Shown here: piece by piece, positions 1 through 7,074 of the stretch
Layout: each line of letters starts with the position of its first letter
Position numbering within the stretch: the first letter of the stretch is position 1
Assembly (NCBI GenBank): GCA_030145845.1
Contig: JAIXHJ010000018.1
Span: 1 to 64,000, forward strand
Direction of reading: 5' to 3'
Length of the DNA stretch: 64,000 nt
Source of the DNA: Pseudomonadota bacterium
GTDB taxonomy: Bacteria; Pseudomonadota; Gammaproteobacteria; Pseudomonadales; Oceanobacteraceae
Position numbers and translations under genes: made by a program
Notes under the pieces: model-generated
Seen by the model: only the letters and a program-made list of their open reading frames with translations
What the model was told of the DNA's origin: nothing
Databases searched by the model: none

Positions 1-102
1 TTCCGCCAAAATGGCGGGAAACGGGCAAGATATACAAAAATAACGGGAAGATAGTGTCTGAATTTTCGATTTTTTGCCGGCTAAAACCAAGATCAGCAAA
101 AA

Positions 103-453
103 TCAGCGGTTAATCAGACCTTCCCTAAATATTATTGTGAGTATTATGATGGCTGGTATGGCTGCTATCACGGCCTTGACCATGAAGAAAACCATCGACC
201 AAAAAGGCATTTGGATATCAGTCACTACAACAGGAGTTACTTGCCCGTTGATATAATTTGCAACTGTCACATTGGGTGAAGATGGCTTGCTTGCGGATCC
301 GGTGGATTCGGAGGCATTCACATACCACTCTTCTCCTACCTTTCTGCCGATGTAAAATCCATCACGGATCATTTCAATGACCTTTGGAGATGGAAGTCCT
401 TTTAGCCGTGCAAATTCATCTACGTGGATCATTCCTTGTGGTATTTCAGACAT
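103..453 (-). CDS. Small protein with N-terminal HTH-like domain and C-terminal membrane helix
   Basis: I do not recognise this 116-aa protein as a named family. Residues about 8-48 (from IHVDEFARLKG to EEWYVNAS) look like the winged HTH of MerR/excisionase-type proteins. A Ser/Pro-rich linker follows, then one hydrophobic segment at about residues 83-108 ending in positively charged residues. That suggests a membrane-anchored DNA-binding or regulatory protein, which is inference. I chose the ATG at 453 because GAGGAAG lies at a good distance upstream; a longer frame opens at 567. A 5-bp hairpin (3-17) lies beyond the stop. Base composition is more AT-rich than the flagellar genes, and it sits downstream of the tRNA-Arg 3' end. 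Confidence 0.55.
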   Translation of the reverse strand: MSEIPQGMIHVDEFARLKGLPSPKVIEMIRDGFYIGRKVGEEWYVNASESTGSASKPSSPNVTVANYINGQVTPVVVTDIQMPFWSMVFFMVKAVIAAIPAIIILTIIFREGLINR

Positions 454-907
454 GGTAGCTTCCTCTTCACTCTGTTGGTTATGTACTGGCTCTTTCGTTA
501 CGTTAGATTTCCGGCAACCTTTCCACTGCATCCCGTTGGCTGGCTTCGCGGGTGTTGTAGTATTCATGGTTATTTGAATGTCCGTATGCTCCGCAAGCTG
601 TTGGACCTTTTCGGGCTTTCGACGTCGTTGAGTCGTTAGGTGATCATGGCTGTGCTGCAGGCACAGCTTCAGTATTTGTTCAGCATCACTTTATGCCTGT
701 TTCTTTGAGGACATGGCCGTGAATACTTTCAGCCGAAAGCCGTGATGCTCTCTCGCAGAGAAGGCATTGATTGTCTTCATTGTTTTTCTTCAGGCGGGCC
801 GCTTCCTTGGCAGGTCAGCCCTTACGTGTTCCCTCTTCTTGCCTATGTATCTGACCGGATTTTAACCAGGGTTATATCAGAGAGGGGAGTGACATGCAGC
901 GGCGTGA
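454..907. other. Intergenic stretch, no convincing gene
   Basis: These 454 bases between the HTH/membrane protein and tRNA-Arg hold only short overlapping frames without good start signals. The one clear structure is an inverted repeat, GCTGTGC at 649-655 and GCACAGC at 661-667 with a 5-nt loop. It has no T-tract, so I do not call it a terminator. I see no clear promoter. Confidence 0.5.
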
Positions 908-983
908 TGGCCTCCTCACAGGGACTCGAACCCCGATCGTCCGCTTAGGAGGCGGATGCTCTATCCTGTTGAGCTATGAGGAG
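908..983 (-). tRNA. tRNA-Arg (anticodon CCT)
   Basis: Read on the minus strand, the 76 nt fold as a full cloverleaf. The 7-bp acceptor stem CTCCTCA/TGAGGAG is perfect, the D stem is GCTC/GAGC, and the anticodon stem TCCGC/GCGGA encloses CTCCTAA, giving anticodon CCT. A 4-nt variable loop, a T stem with loop TTCGAGT, discriminator G and an encoded CCA follow. It reads rare AGG arginine codons. The 3' end faces the AT-richer left edge of the window. Confidence 0.95.
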
Positions 984-1002
984 ACGGGCGGCATTCTAGC
1001 GG

Positions 1003-1029
1003 CTGAGGGGCTGTCTGTCAGCCCCACAG
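1003..1029 (-). terminator. Hairpin between ycgR and tRNA-Arg
   Basis: GGGGCTG at 1007-1013 pairs perfectly with CAGCCCC at 1019-1025 across a 5-nt loop. The stem extends to 11 bp with one mismatch. It lies just past the ycgR stop. There is no T-run on the minus strand after it, so it may be an imperfect terminator or an RNA-processing hairpin. Confidence 0.4.
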
Positions 1030-1041
1030 GGGAAGAGGGCG

Positions 1042-1785
1042 TCAGACGTCGCCCAGGTCCGGTTCTTCTTCTTTCTCTTTGTTGTGCCGTTCTTCCCACT
1101 GCAGTTCGGTGATCAGGCGGTCGAGAAAACGCTGTGCCATGGCGGACACGCGGGTGAAGGCAAAGCCGCACAGGGTCTTGCCGTCGTCGGTCAGCACGAT
1201 ATGGCGTGCTTCCAGGCTGCAGTCCATGTTCTGGTCTTTGTTAAAGCGGATGCGGGCAATGGGGAAGTCTTTCTGCGCGTCGAGGCGCTTTTTGACGTTG
1301 CCGCTGAATTCCGCCTTGAAGCCGCTGGAGGAGATATCCAGCAGTTTGCCCAGCAGGTCGTTCTCGTCGTCGTTCATGCGTACTTTGAGCAGGATCTCAT
1401 GCGCCGGCGGGATCATCACCCGGTACGCGGTACGGCGCTGCAGGTAGAGCACTTTCTCCGGAAATTCGGCACGGTAGTGTTCTTTCTGCGGCTGATATTT
1501 GAGCCGGCCGGTCATGCGGAAGGCGATACGTACGCCCTGGCTGTCGCATTCGACGCTGAAACGCTTGCCGCTGCGGATAAGGTCGTTACCCTGATTGGGG
1601 ATGATCTTATCCATAAAAAAACTGCGGTTTTTGAATTCGGTGTGGGTGATGGCGGAAGTGTATTCTTCGTCACTGCCGTCAATACGGACCTTGACCGGGG
1701 TGCCCATGAGTACGATTTTACGCAGCGCCCCGTAGATATCTTCCGGCTCCTCCAGCAGATATTCCTGATTGCTATCCTCTGACAT
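1042..1785 (-). CDS. ycgR: YcgR-type flagellar brake, PilZ c-di-GMP receptor
   Basis: This 247-aa protein has the two-domain YcgR layout: an N-terminal PilZN domain (about residues 10-110) and a C-terminal PilZ domain (about 118-235). The PilZ c-di-GMP signature is visible as QRRTAYR followed by DISSSG (D/NxSxxG). In enterobacteria and Pseudomonas, YcgR binds c-di-GMP and slows or biases the motor at the FliG/Mot interface. It is the last gene of a minus-strand run flgA / flgM-flgN-ycgR, 18 bp after flgN, so it is probably co-transcribed from the sigma-28 promoter before flgM. The C-terminus is highly charged (KEKEEEPDLGDV). Confidence 0.9.
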   Translation of the reverse strand: MSEDSNQEYLLEEPEDIYGALRKIVLMGTPVKVRIDGSDEEYTSAITHTEFKNRSFFMDKIIPNQGNDLIRSGKRFSVECDSQGVRIAFRMTGRLKYQPQKEHYRAEFPEKVLYLQRRTAYRVMIPPAHEILLKVRMNDDENDLLGKLLDISSSGFKAEFSGNVKKRLDAQKDFPIARIRFNKDQNMDCSLEARHIVLTDDGKTLCGFAFTRVSAMAQRFLDRLITELQWEERHNKEKEEEPDLGDV

Positions 1786-1803
1786 TACCTTTTCCCAGAC
1801 TGC

Positions 1804-2274
1804 TCAGGCTTGTATGTATCCCTGTCCCTGACTCAGATTGTTCGCATTTCCCTTATTGTCGTATAAGTGTGGATCATTCTGACGTCCGCGCAAGATTTTC
1901 AGTTTCTGCAGGGTACGGTGGCGGGCGGTGAGGACGATGTCTGACAGCTGTTGGGAGAGGGTACGGTTGCTGTGGTACTGGCTTTCCAGCTCCTGCCACA
2001 GGTGGCCAATGTTTGCCGCCCGGCGGATATCGGGGTGGCTGAGGCAGATGGCTGAGCTGTCCAGATGCTGGTCCTGCATCCATTGCAGGCGGGTCTGGGC
2101 GGTGTCTTTGAGTGTCTGCAGGCGGGCGGCTTTGGTCTGCTGGAGTTGCTGCAGGGTATTGAGGTCATTGGCGCTGAGAGCGTCTTTTTCCTGCAGCATC
2201 AGCCCGTGAATGTCACGGGCGGTGGTCAGTTCCTGGTCAAGCAGTGAGGCAAAGTGTTGGGTATCTATGCTCAT
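1804..2274 (-). CDS. flgN: FlgN, export chaperone for hook-filament junction proteins
   Basis: This 156-aa, mainly helical, Gln/Leu-rich protein sits directly after flgM, the conserved place for flgN. FlgN binds the C-termini of FlgK and FlgL in the cytoplasm and escorts them to the flagellar export gate. The heptad-like N-terminal region (FASLLDQELTTARDIHGLML) fits the FlgN family. The gene starts 12 bp after the flgM stop, with a weak ribosome-binding site, which suggests translational coupling. Its clients FlgK (994 aa) and FlgL are encoded at 15830-20070. Confidence 0.85.
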   Translation of the reverse strand: MSIDTQHFASLLDQELTTARDIHGLMLQEKDALSANDLNTLQQLQQTKAARLQTLKDTAQTRLQWMQDQHLDSSAICLSHPDIRRAANIGHLWQELESQYHSNRTLSQQLSDIVLTARHRTLQKLKILRGRQNDPHLYDNKGNANNLSQGQGYIQA

Positions 2275-2286
2275 GGCAGATCACTT

Positions 2287-2589
2287 TCAGTTGAGGTTGT
2301 CCTCAAAAGAAAGCATTTTTCCTGCCAGCTTGTCGTAATCGATTTTGTATTCGCCGCTTTCAATCTGACTGCGGATGCGTTCGACGGTGGCATCATCCAC
2401 TTCCGGCATATCCCGGATTTCGGCTTCAATCTGTTGAATGCTCTTGCTGCTGCTGCTCAGTTTGACCTGATCGCCAGCGGCCGCTGTTTCCTGCGCTTTG
2501 GCTGCAGTGCTGTTTTTTTCGCTACTGACCGGCTCGTTGCGGGTCTGCGTGGTGGTATCGGTCCCACCTGTTAACTTGCTGATATTCAT
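2287..2589 (-). CDS. flgM: FlgM, anti-sigma-28 factor
   Basis: FlgM binds the flagellar sigma factor FliA and is exported through the hook-basal body once the hook is complete, releasing FliA. This 100-aa protein has the typical disordered, Ser/Thr/Gln-rich N-terminus (MNISKLTGG) and the C-terminal helices with sigma-binding character (VERIRSQIESGEYKIDYDKLAGKML). I prefer the ATG at 2589, preceded by GGGAG at 8 nt, over an upstream in-frame start at 2631. A perfect sigma-28 promoter lies 48 bp upstream, giving the usual FliA-FlgM feedback. In Pseudomonas, FlgM is also the target of HsbA, whose homologue is at 54264-54569. Confidence 0.93.
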   Translation of the reverse strand: MNISKLTGGTDTTTQTRNEPVSSEKNSTAAKAQETAAAGDQVKLSSSSKSIQQIEAEIRDMPEVDDATVERIRSQIESGEYKIDYDKLAGKMLSFEDNLN

Positions 2590-2636
2590 AGATAAATCTC
2601 CCAACCAGTTTGCCATTCTACACTCCTGCATAGTAG

Positions 2637-2663
2637 TTATCGGCTGCCAACAGCGGAACTTTA
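2637..2663 (-). promoter_or_regulatory. Sigma-28 (FliA) promoter for flgM-flgN-ycgR
   Basis: On the minus strand, TAAA (2660-2663), a 15-bp spacer and GCCGATAA (2637-2644) match the FliA consensus exactly. It sits 48 bp upstream of the chosen flgM start, in the gap after flgA. Confidence 0.9.
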
Positions 2664-2679
2664 ACGAATTTTTGAATTT

Positions 2680-3378
2680 TTATCGGACCTGTACTATGCC
2701 GGGTTCAATGGCTTCGGCGCTGATGATTTTACCAGAACCTTCGTTGCGTACCCGTATCCGTTCTCCGGCCCTGGCTTTCGACAGCGCAGTGCCTTTCATC
2801 TCAATGTGGATGCCGGGGCGGTTGATGCGGATGGAGACCGGCTCGCCGCGACGGATGATGACCGGCGGTTCGATCATCTCCGGGCTGAGCACGGTGCCGG
2901 CACGAAGGGTGCGGCGGGTCATCATGCCGCGGACATCTTCCAGGCGGGTGTAGTAGCCCTTGGTCAGCTCGCCGGTATCGCGTTCAACAAAACGGATGTC
3001 GCCGGCTTTCAGGGTGGTTTCGTCGGCCAGAGTCCGGCTGAGCACCAGCACTTCCCGCATGACATGCAGCTGAATGGCCAGATTCTGTTTCCAGTAGGGG
3101 GAGGTGCAGCTGACTTCAATACCGTTACGTCCCGGCTGTAACGGCCGCAGCAGGTCGATGCTGAAGCCGTCCGGACAATCCGGCAGGCGGTAATTTCCCG
3201 GCAGCCCGGGGTAGCTGAGGTAGACCTTGCCCTGATGGCCGCTGAGTTCGCGCCACTGGCTGGTCAGACGCTGGCTGATGATGTCCTGCCAGTCGTCAGC
3301 GGCACTGGCTGACAGGCTGGTCAGCAGCAAAAAAGCTGCAAATATCCGACGGTTTCTGAGGTTCTCTACTATGCTCAT
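2680..3378 (-). CDS. flgA: FlgA, P-ring assembly chaperone
   Basis: FlgA is the periplasmic chaperone needed for FlgI to polymerise into the P ring. This 232-aa protein opens with a Sec signal peptide (positive NLRNRR, hydrophobic core, cleavage near SASA-ADDW). It ends in an SAF-like C-terminal region, seen in DIRFVERDTGELTKGYY, GTVLSPEMIEPP and the closing GERIRVRN...EAIEPGIVQVR. It is divergent from cheV. A sigma-54-like element lies 59 bp upstream on its strand. flgM follows but has its own sigma-28 promoter. Confidence 0.93.
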   Translation of the reverse strand: MSIVENLRNRRIFAAFLLLTSLSASAADDWQDIISQRLTSQWRELSGHQGKVYLSYPGLPGNYRLPDCPDGFSIDLLRPLQPGRNGIEVSCTSPYWKQNLAIQLHVMREVLVLSRTLADETTLKAGDIRFVERDTGELTKGYYTRLEDVRGMMTRRTLRAGTVLSPEMIEPPVIIRRGEPVSIRINRPGIHIEMKGTALSKARAGERIRVRNEGSGKIISAEAIEPGIVQVR

Positions 3379-3401
3379 ACAAAGACAATAAATAATGTCA
3401 T

Positions 3402-3457
3402 TAATCCGGCACTCCGGCGTTGTTTAAGGAGTGGGCAGCAAAGGTCATGCCGGATTA
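3402..3457. repeat. 10-bp inverted repeat in the flgA-cheV divergent region
   Basis: TAATCCGGCA at 3402-3411 and TGCCGGATTA at 3448-3457 are perfect inverted repeats 36 bp apart. A second pair, ACTCC (3411-3415) and GGAGT (3428-3432), is nested inside. The right arm overlaps the -24 box of the sigma-54-like promoter of flgA. It could be an operator or a cruciform. Confidence 0.7.
3437..3452 (-). promoter_or_regulatory. Sigma-54 (RpoN) promoter for flgA
   Basis: The minus strand reads CGGCATGACCTTTGCT, close to TGGCACG-N4-TTGCW, with GG and GC in correct phase (12 bp between their first bases). The predicted start is about 12 bp downstream, leaving a leader of roughly 50 nt before flgA. FleQ-dependent sigma-54 control of flgA is known in Pseudomonas. 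Confidence 0.65.
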
Positions 3458-3475
3458 GTTTTCAGGAGCTTGTTT

Positions 3476-4402
3476 ATGGCAGGTGTATTGGATTCAGTAA
3501 ACCAGCGTACGCAGCTGGTCGGGCAGAACCGGCTGGAATTGCTGCTGTTCCGGGTGAACGGCCGTCAGGTGTATGGAATCAATGTGTTTAAGGTCAAGGA
3601 AGTACTGCAGTGTCCGAAACTGACGATTCTGCCGGGCAGTAACCCGGTGGTGCGCGGTGTGGCACACATCCGTTCAGGTACCATTCCGATTATGGATATG
3701 AGTATGGCGACCGGTAATGCACCGCTGCAGGATCTGAAAAACGCCTTTGTGATCATTACCGAATACAACCTTAAAACACAGGGCTTTCTGGTGGCTGGTG
3801 TGGAACGCATCATCAACATGAACTGGGGTGATATTCATCCACCGCCGAAGGGGACAGGTAAGGAACATTACCTCACCGCCGTCACCGAGATCGATAAACA
3901 GCTGGTTGAAATCATTGATGTGGAGAAGATTCTGGCTGAGGTGTCACCGATCAGTGAAGAGATCAGTGAAGGCCTGGTCACTGACGAAGTTCAGGCTAAG
4001 GCGCGGCAGAAAAAAGTGCTGATCGTCGATGATTCGAAAATTGCCCGTAAGCAGGTGACCCGCTGTCTGGAAAATGTGGGCGTGGAAGTGGTCGCGCTCA
4101 ACGATGGTCTGCAGGCATGGGAGCATCTGGTGGGCATGGCCGACGCCGGCGAAAAAATTACCGATCATTATATGATGATGATTTCAGATATTGAGATGCC
4201 GGAAATGGATGGTTATACCCTGACCACCCGGGTCCGTGGCGATAACCGCATGGCCGACTTTTTTGTGGTGCTGCACTCGTCACTGAGTGGCGTTTTCAAC
4301 AAAGCCATGGTTGAAAAGGTGGGCGCCAACGATTTTATTGCCAAGTTTGATCCCGATATCCTGGCCGAACGGGTGGTCAATCAGGTGAATGCTGCAGGTT
4401 AA
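3476..4402 (+). CDS. cheV: CheV, CheW-receiver hybrid coupling protein
   Basis: CheV couples chemoreceptors to CheA and carries a receiver that tunes sensitivity. This 308-aa protein has an N-terminal CheW-like domain (about residues 15-165) and a C-terminal receiver (about 178-305). The acidic pocket IVDDS and phosphoacceptor Asp238 (ISDIEMPEMDG) are visible. I chose the ATG at 3476, with AGGAG 7 nt upstream, over a GTG at 3431. It is paired with cheR and precedes flgB, the same cheV-cheR-flg order as in Pseudomonas. Confidence 0.92.
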   Translation: MAGVLDSVNQRTQLVGQNRLELLLFRVNGRQVYGINVFKVKEVLQCPKLTILPGSNPVVRGVAHIRSGTIPIMDMSMATGNAPLQDLKNAFVIITEYNLKTQGFLVAGVERIINMNWGDIHPPPKGTGKEHYLTAVTEIDKQLVEIIDVEKILAEVSPISEEISEGLVTDEVQAKARQKKVLIVDDSKIARKQVTRCLENVGVEVVALNDGLQAWEHLVGMADAGEKITDHYMMMISDIEMPEMDGYTLTTRVRGDNRMADFFVVLHSSLSGVFNKAMVEKVGANDFIAKFDPDILAERVVNQVNAAG

Positions 4403-4418
4403 AGGTGTGGAACTACGC

Positions 4419-5252
4419 ATGATCAAAGATATGACGGTCGATGAGTACAACCGTTTTCGTCAGTCACTGGAAACCAACAGTGGCATTATGCTGGGAGAAG
4501 GCAAAGAGTATCTGGTGACCAGCCGCCTGCGGCGGCTGATGGAACGTGAGTCCCTGATGTCGGTCACCGATCTGCTGAAAGCGATGGAGCGTAACCGCAA
4601 CCTGCTGGAAAACGTAGTGGACGCGATGACCACCAACGAAACCCTGTGGTTCCGGGATGAGCATCCGTACCGCATCTTCCGGGAACGTCTGCTGCCGGAA
4701 GCCGCCGCCAACCGCCGGCCGCTGAAAATCTGGTCGTCGGCCTGTTCCACCGGGCAGGAACCTTATTCCCTGAGTATCGAAATTGAGGAATACAAGCGCC
4801 GTAACCCCGGTCAGCTGATGGCGGGTGAGCGCATTCTGGCCACGGATATCTCGCCCAGCTCGCTGGCCGCGGCAAAGGAAGGGGTGTACCAGCAGCTGGC
4901 GATCCGCCGCGGCATGAATGACCAGCATCTGAAATCCTATTTTGAACAGGCGGACGCTGACCGCTGGCGCATCAAGCAGGAGATCCGCAACCGGGTAGAC
5001 TTCCGGCCGCAGAATCTGAAGCAGAGTTTTTCGCTGCTGGGTAAGTTCGACATTATCTTCTGCCGCAATGTGCTGATTTATTTCTCCGCCGATCTGAAGG
5101 CGGACATCCTCAAGCGCATGCATGCCAGCCTGAACCCGGGGGGCTATCTGATGCTGGGAGCTTCAGAAGCCATGAACAACCTGGGTGACTACTATGAGAT
5201 GGTTCAGTGCCATCCGGGCATCGTTTACCGGGCGAAAAAACCCGGAAGCTGA
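4419..5252 (+). CDS. cheR: CheR, chemoreceptor glutamate methyltransferase (flagellar copy)
   Basis: CheR transfers methyl groups from S-adenosylmethionine to receptor glutamates for adaptation. This 277-aa protein has the CheR N-terminal helical domain (FRQSLETNSGIMLGEGKEYL) and the catalytic domain with the SAM motif (WSSACSTGQEPYSLSIEIEE) and the FDIIFCRNVLIYF motif. A longer frame opens at 4389, overlapping cheV. The ATG at 4419 fits the family start, although its ribosome-binding site (AAAGG, about 12 nt away) is weak. A second cheR lies at 51567. This one matches P. aeruginosa cheR1 by context. Confidence 0.92.
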   Translation: MIKDMTVDEYNRFRQSLETNSGIMLGEGKEYLVTSRLRRLMERESLMSVTDLLKAMERNRNLLENVVDAMTTNETLWFRDEHPYRIFRERLLPEAAANRRPLKIWSSACSTGQEPYSLSIEIEEYKRRNPGQLMAGERILATDISPSSLAAAKEGVYQQLAIRRGMNDQHLKSYFEQADADRWRIKQEIRNRVDFRPQNLKQSFSLLGKFDIIFCRNVLIYFSADLKADILKRMHASLNPGGYLMLGASEAMNNLGDYYEMVQCHPGIVYRAKKPGS

Positions 5253-5294
5253 CCTTGCCGCTGGCAGGAAAAGGATTGCCGCTGCCGCTGTATT

Positions 5295-5322
5295 GCCGCT
5301 CACCTGAGCGGCTTTGTTTTTT
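5295..5322 (+). terminator. Rho-independent terminator after cheR
   Basis: GCCGCTCA at 5295-5302 pairs with TGAGCGGC at 5305-5312, and a T-rich tract follows (TTTGTTTTTT). It separates cheV-cheR from the flgB operon. Confidence 0.85.
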
Positions 5323-5323
5323 C

Positions 5324-5340
5324 TAAGTCATTGAAAAATA
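5324..5340 (+). promoter_or_regulatory. Conserved element upstream of the flgB sigma-54 promoter
   Basis: TAAGTCATTGAAAAATA here recurs with one change (T for C) at 10804-10820. In both cases it ends 16-17 bp before the GG of the -24 box of a flagellar rod/hook operon. It is a candidate binding site for FleR, FleQ or IHF. It was not seen before the other sigma-54 promoters in the window. Confidence 0.5.
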
Positions 5341-5354
5341 TATAAAAAATATAT

Positions 5355-5370
5355 TGGCACAAGGGTTGCT
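5355..5370 (+). promoter_or_regulatory. Sigma-54 promoter for flgBCDE
   Basis: TGGCAC-AAGGG-TTGCT has the -24 GG at 5356-5357 and -12 GC at 5368-5369 in correct phase. It lies about 37 bp before flgB. Confidence 0.9.
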
Positions 5371-5406
5371 ATCTTCTGGTCATAGTCACAGAACGAGAGT
5401 TGGATT

Positions 5407-5805
5407 ATGGCCTCAATCAACTTCAGCAATGCCCTGGGTGTACATACGTCAGCACTGCAGCTGCGTGCCGCCCGTGCCGAAATTCTGGCCAACAACCTGG
5501 CGAACTCAGACACCCCGGGATTCAAAGCCCGCGACATCAATTTTCAGGCAGCTCTGGCCGGTGAAGTTGCCAGCCAGCAGGGACTGGGCGTTTCCCGTAC
5601 CCACAAAGGGCACCTGGAAGGCCGCCGCGATGCTGATGATGATCTGCTGTACCGTAATCCGACCCAGCCATCCATCGACGGCAATACCGTCGACTCTCAG
5701 ATTGAGCAGGCGATGTTTGCCCGCAACACGCTGAACTATACCGCCAGCTTTGAGTTTCTCAGCGGCAAGTTCAAAGGCATGAAAGGGGCCATCCGGGGAG
5801 AATAA
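5407..5805 (+). CDS. flgB: FlgB, proximal rod protein
   Basis: FlgB forms part of the proximal rod, next to FliE and the MS ring. This 132-aa protein has the conserved N-terminal rod motif LRAARAEILANNLANSDTPG with NxxARD, shared by axial flagellar proteins, and a C-terminal helix (FARNTLNYTASFEFLSGKF). The length is normal for the family. It is the first gene of flgBCDE, and flgC begins 3 bp after its end codon. Confidence 0.96.
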   Translation: MASINFSNALGVHTSALQLRAARAEILANNLANSDTPGFKARDINFQAALAGEVASQQGLGVSRTHKGHLEGRRDADDDLLYRNPTQPSIDGNTVDSQIEQAMFARNTLNYTASFEFLSGKFKGMKGAIRGE

Positions 5806-5807
5806 TT

Positions 5808-6254
5808 ATGTCACTGAATAATGTATTTGATATCGCCGGCTCGGGCATGAATGCCCAGTCCATCCGGATTAACACCACCGCCAGTAATATTGCCAACGCT
5901 GAGAGTGCGTCCAGTTCTGTGGATGAAACCTACCGTGCCCGCAAGCCGTGGTTTTCGGTGATGGAAAAAACCTTTATGGAAGTGAACGCCGGAAATCAGT
6001 TTGAAACCGTGGAGAACGGTATCGGTGCCGGCGTTCAGGTGGACGGCATTGTGGAAAAGGATACGCCGCTGGAAGCACGTTTTCAGCCGGACCACCCGAT
6101 GGCCAATGAAGATGGTTATGTGTACTACCCGAACGTCAATATCGTCGAAGAGATGACCGACATGATGTCGTCCTCACGCAGTTATCAGATGAACGTGGAA
6201 GTGCTTAAAACCGCCAAGCAGATGATGCAGCGTACGCTGACGCTGGGCGAGTAA
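5808..6254 (+). CDS. flgC: FlgC, proximal rod protein
   Basis: FlgC is a proximal rod subunit. The 148-aa protein has the axial signature near the N-terminus (SGMNAQSIRINTTASNIANAES). The C-terminal half carries the conserved MANEDGYVYYPNVNIVEEM and SYQMNVEVLKTAKQMMQRTL. Length is normal. It is tightly packed with flgB and flgD. Confidence 0.96.
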   Translation: MSLNNVFDIAGSGMNAQSIRINTTASNIANAESASSSVDETYRARKPWFSVMEKTFMEVNAGNQFETVENGIGAGVQVDGIVEKDTPLEARFQPDHPMANEDGYVYYPNVNIVEEMTDMMSSSRSYQMNVEVLKTAKQMMQRTLTLGE

Positions 6255-6264
6255 GGAGGTCGTT

Positions 6265-7059
6265 ATGTCTGATATCTCAAGTGTCAGTTCGGTTCTGGAT
6301 CAATACAGCACAGGGAATACCACCAGTACGTCGGCAACGACTGAAGATAACGAGCTGGGGCGTGATGCCTTTCTCGAACTGATGGTTGCCCAGCTGAATA
6401 ACCAGAACCCGCTGGATCCTATGGAGAACCAGGAGTTTGTGGCTCAGCTGGCTCAGTTCTCCACCGTTGAAGGGCTGGACAATCTGAATACCACCGTGGA
6501 AAGCATGTCGACGGACTTCTCTTCCTACTCGGCTCTGCAGGCATCCAGCCTGGTTGGTCAGTCGGTGATTGTCGACGGCAATGAGACCGGCCTGCTGCTG
6601 AGCGGCGGTGTGGTCAGTGGTTACGCCGAACTGGAAGACAGTGTCACCGATATGATCCTGACCATCGAGGATGAGTCCGGTCAGACGCTGGAACAGTTTG
6701 ACCTCGGTAACCACGAGGCCGGATCTCTGTCGATCCGCTGGGATGGTCTGAATCTGATGGTGGACGGCGAGATTGTCGACTTCGATCTGGAAGACCTGAA
6801 CCGTCAGGAATATTACACCGATGAAGACGGTGAGCAGATTCTCGACGATAACGGCGACCCGATTGCGATTCCTTATGACTCCGGAGAGTACGTGTTCTCT
6901 GTGTCAGGCCAGGTGGGTGGTGAAACCCAGGCCGTTGGTATGCAGATGAGTTCAACGGTTGACAGTGTAACGCTCAGCTCCAGTGGTCAGGTGACGCTTA
7001 ACCTGACCGGTGGCCAGCAGGCAACGATTGATGAAATTACCCAGATTCTGGACGAATAA
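6265..7059 (+). CDS. flgD: FlgD, hook-cap scaffold
   Basis: FlgD caps the growing hook so FlgE can assemble and is later shed. The 264-aa protein has the conserved N-terminal motif FLELMVAQLNNQNPLDPMEN and FVAQLAQFSTVEGL, then a Tudor/FlgD-Ig-like region (about 100-250). A C-terminal insertion rich in Asp and Tyr (about 165-210) makes it slightly longer than the Salmonella protein (232 aa). A longer cap may go with the very large hook protein downstream, which is inference. Confidence 0.95.
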   Translation: MSDISSVSSVLDQYSTGNTTSTSATTEDNELGRDAFLELMVAQLNNQNPLDPMENQEFVAQLAQFSTVEGLDNLNTTVESMSTDFSSYSALQASSLVGQSVIVDGNETGLLLSGGVVSGYAELEDSVTDMILTIEDESGQTLEQFDLGNHEAGSLSIRWDGLNLMVDGEIVDFDLEDLNRQEYYTDEDGEQILDDNGDPIAIPYDSGEYVFSVSGQVGGETQAVGMQMSSTVDSVTLSSSGQVTLNLTGGQQATIDEITQILDE

Positions 7060-7074
7060 CCCGGAGATACAGTT

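Noticed and set aside
649..667. Inverted repeat as a terminator
   Set aside because: No T-tract on either strand and no gene ending next to it.
1084..1782. 232-codon plus-strand frame
   Set aside because: Antisense to ycgR, whose PilZ motifs are clear.
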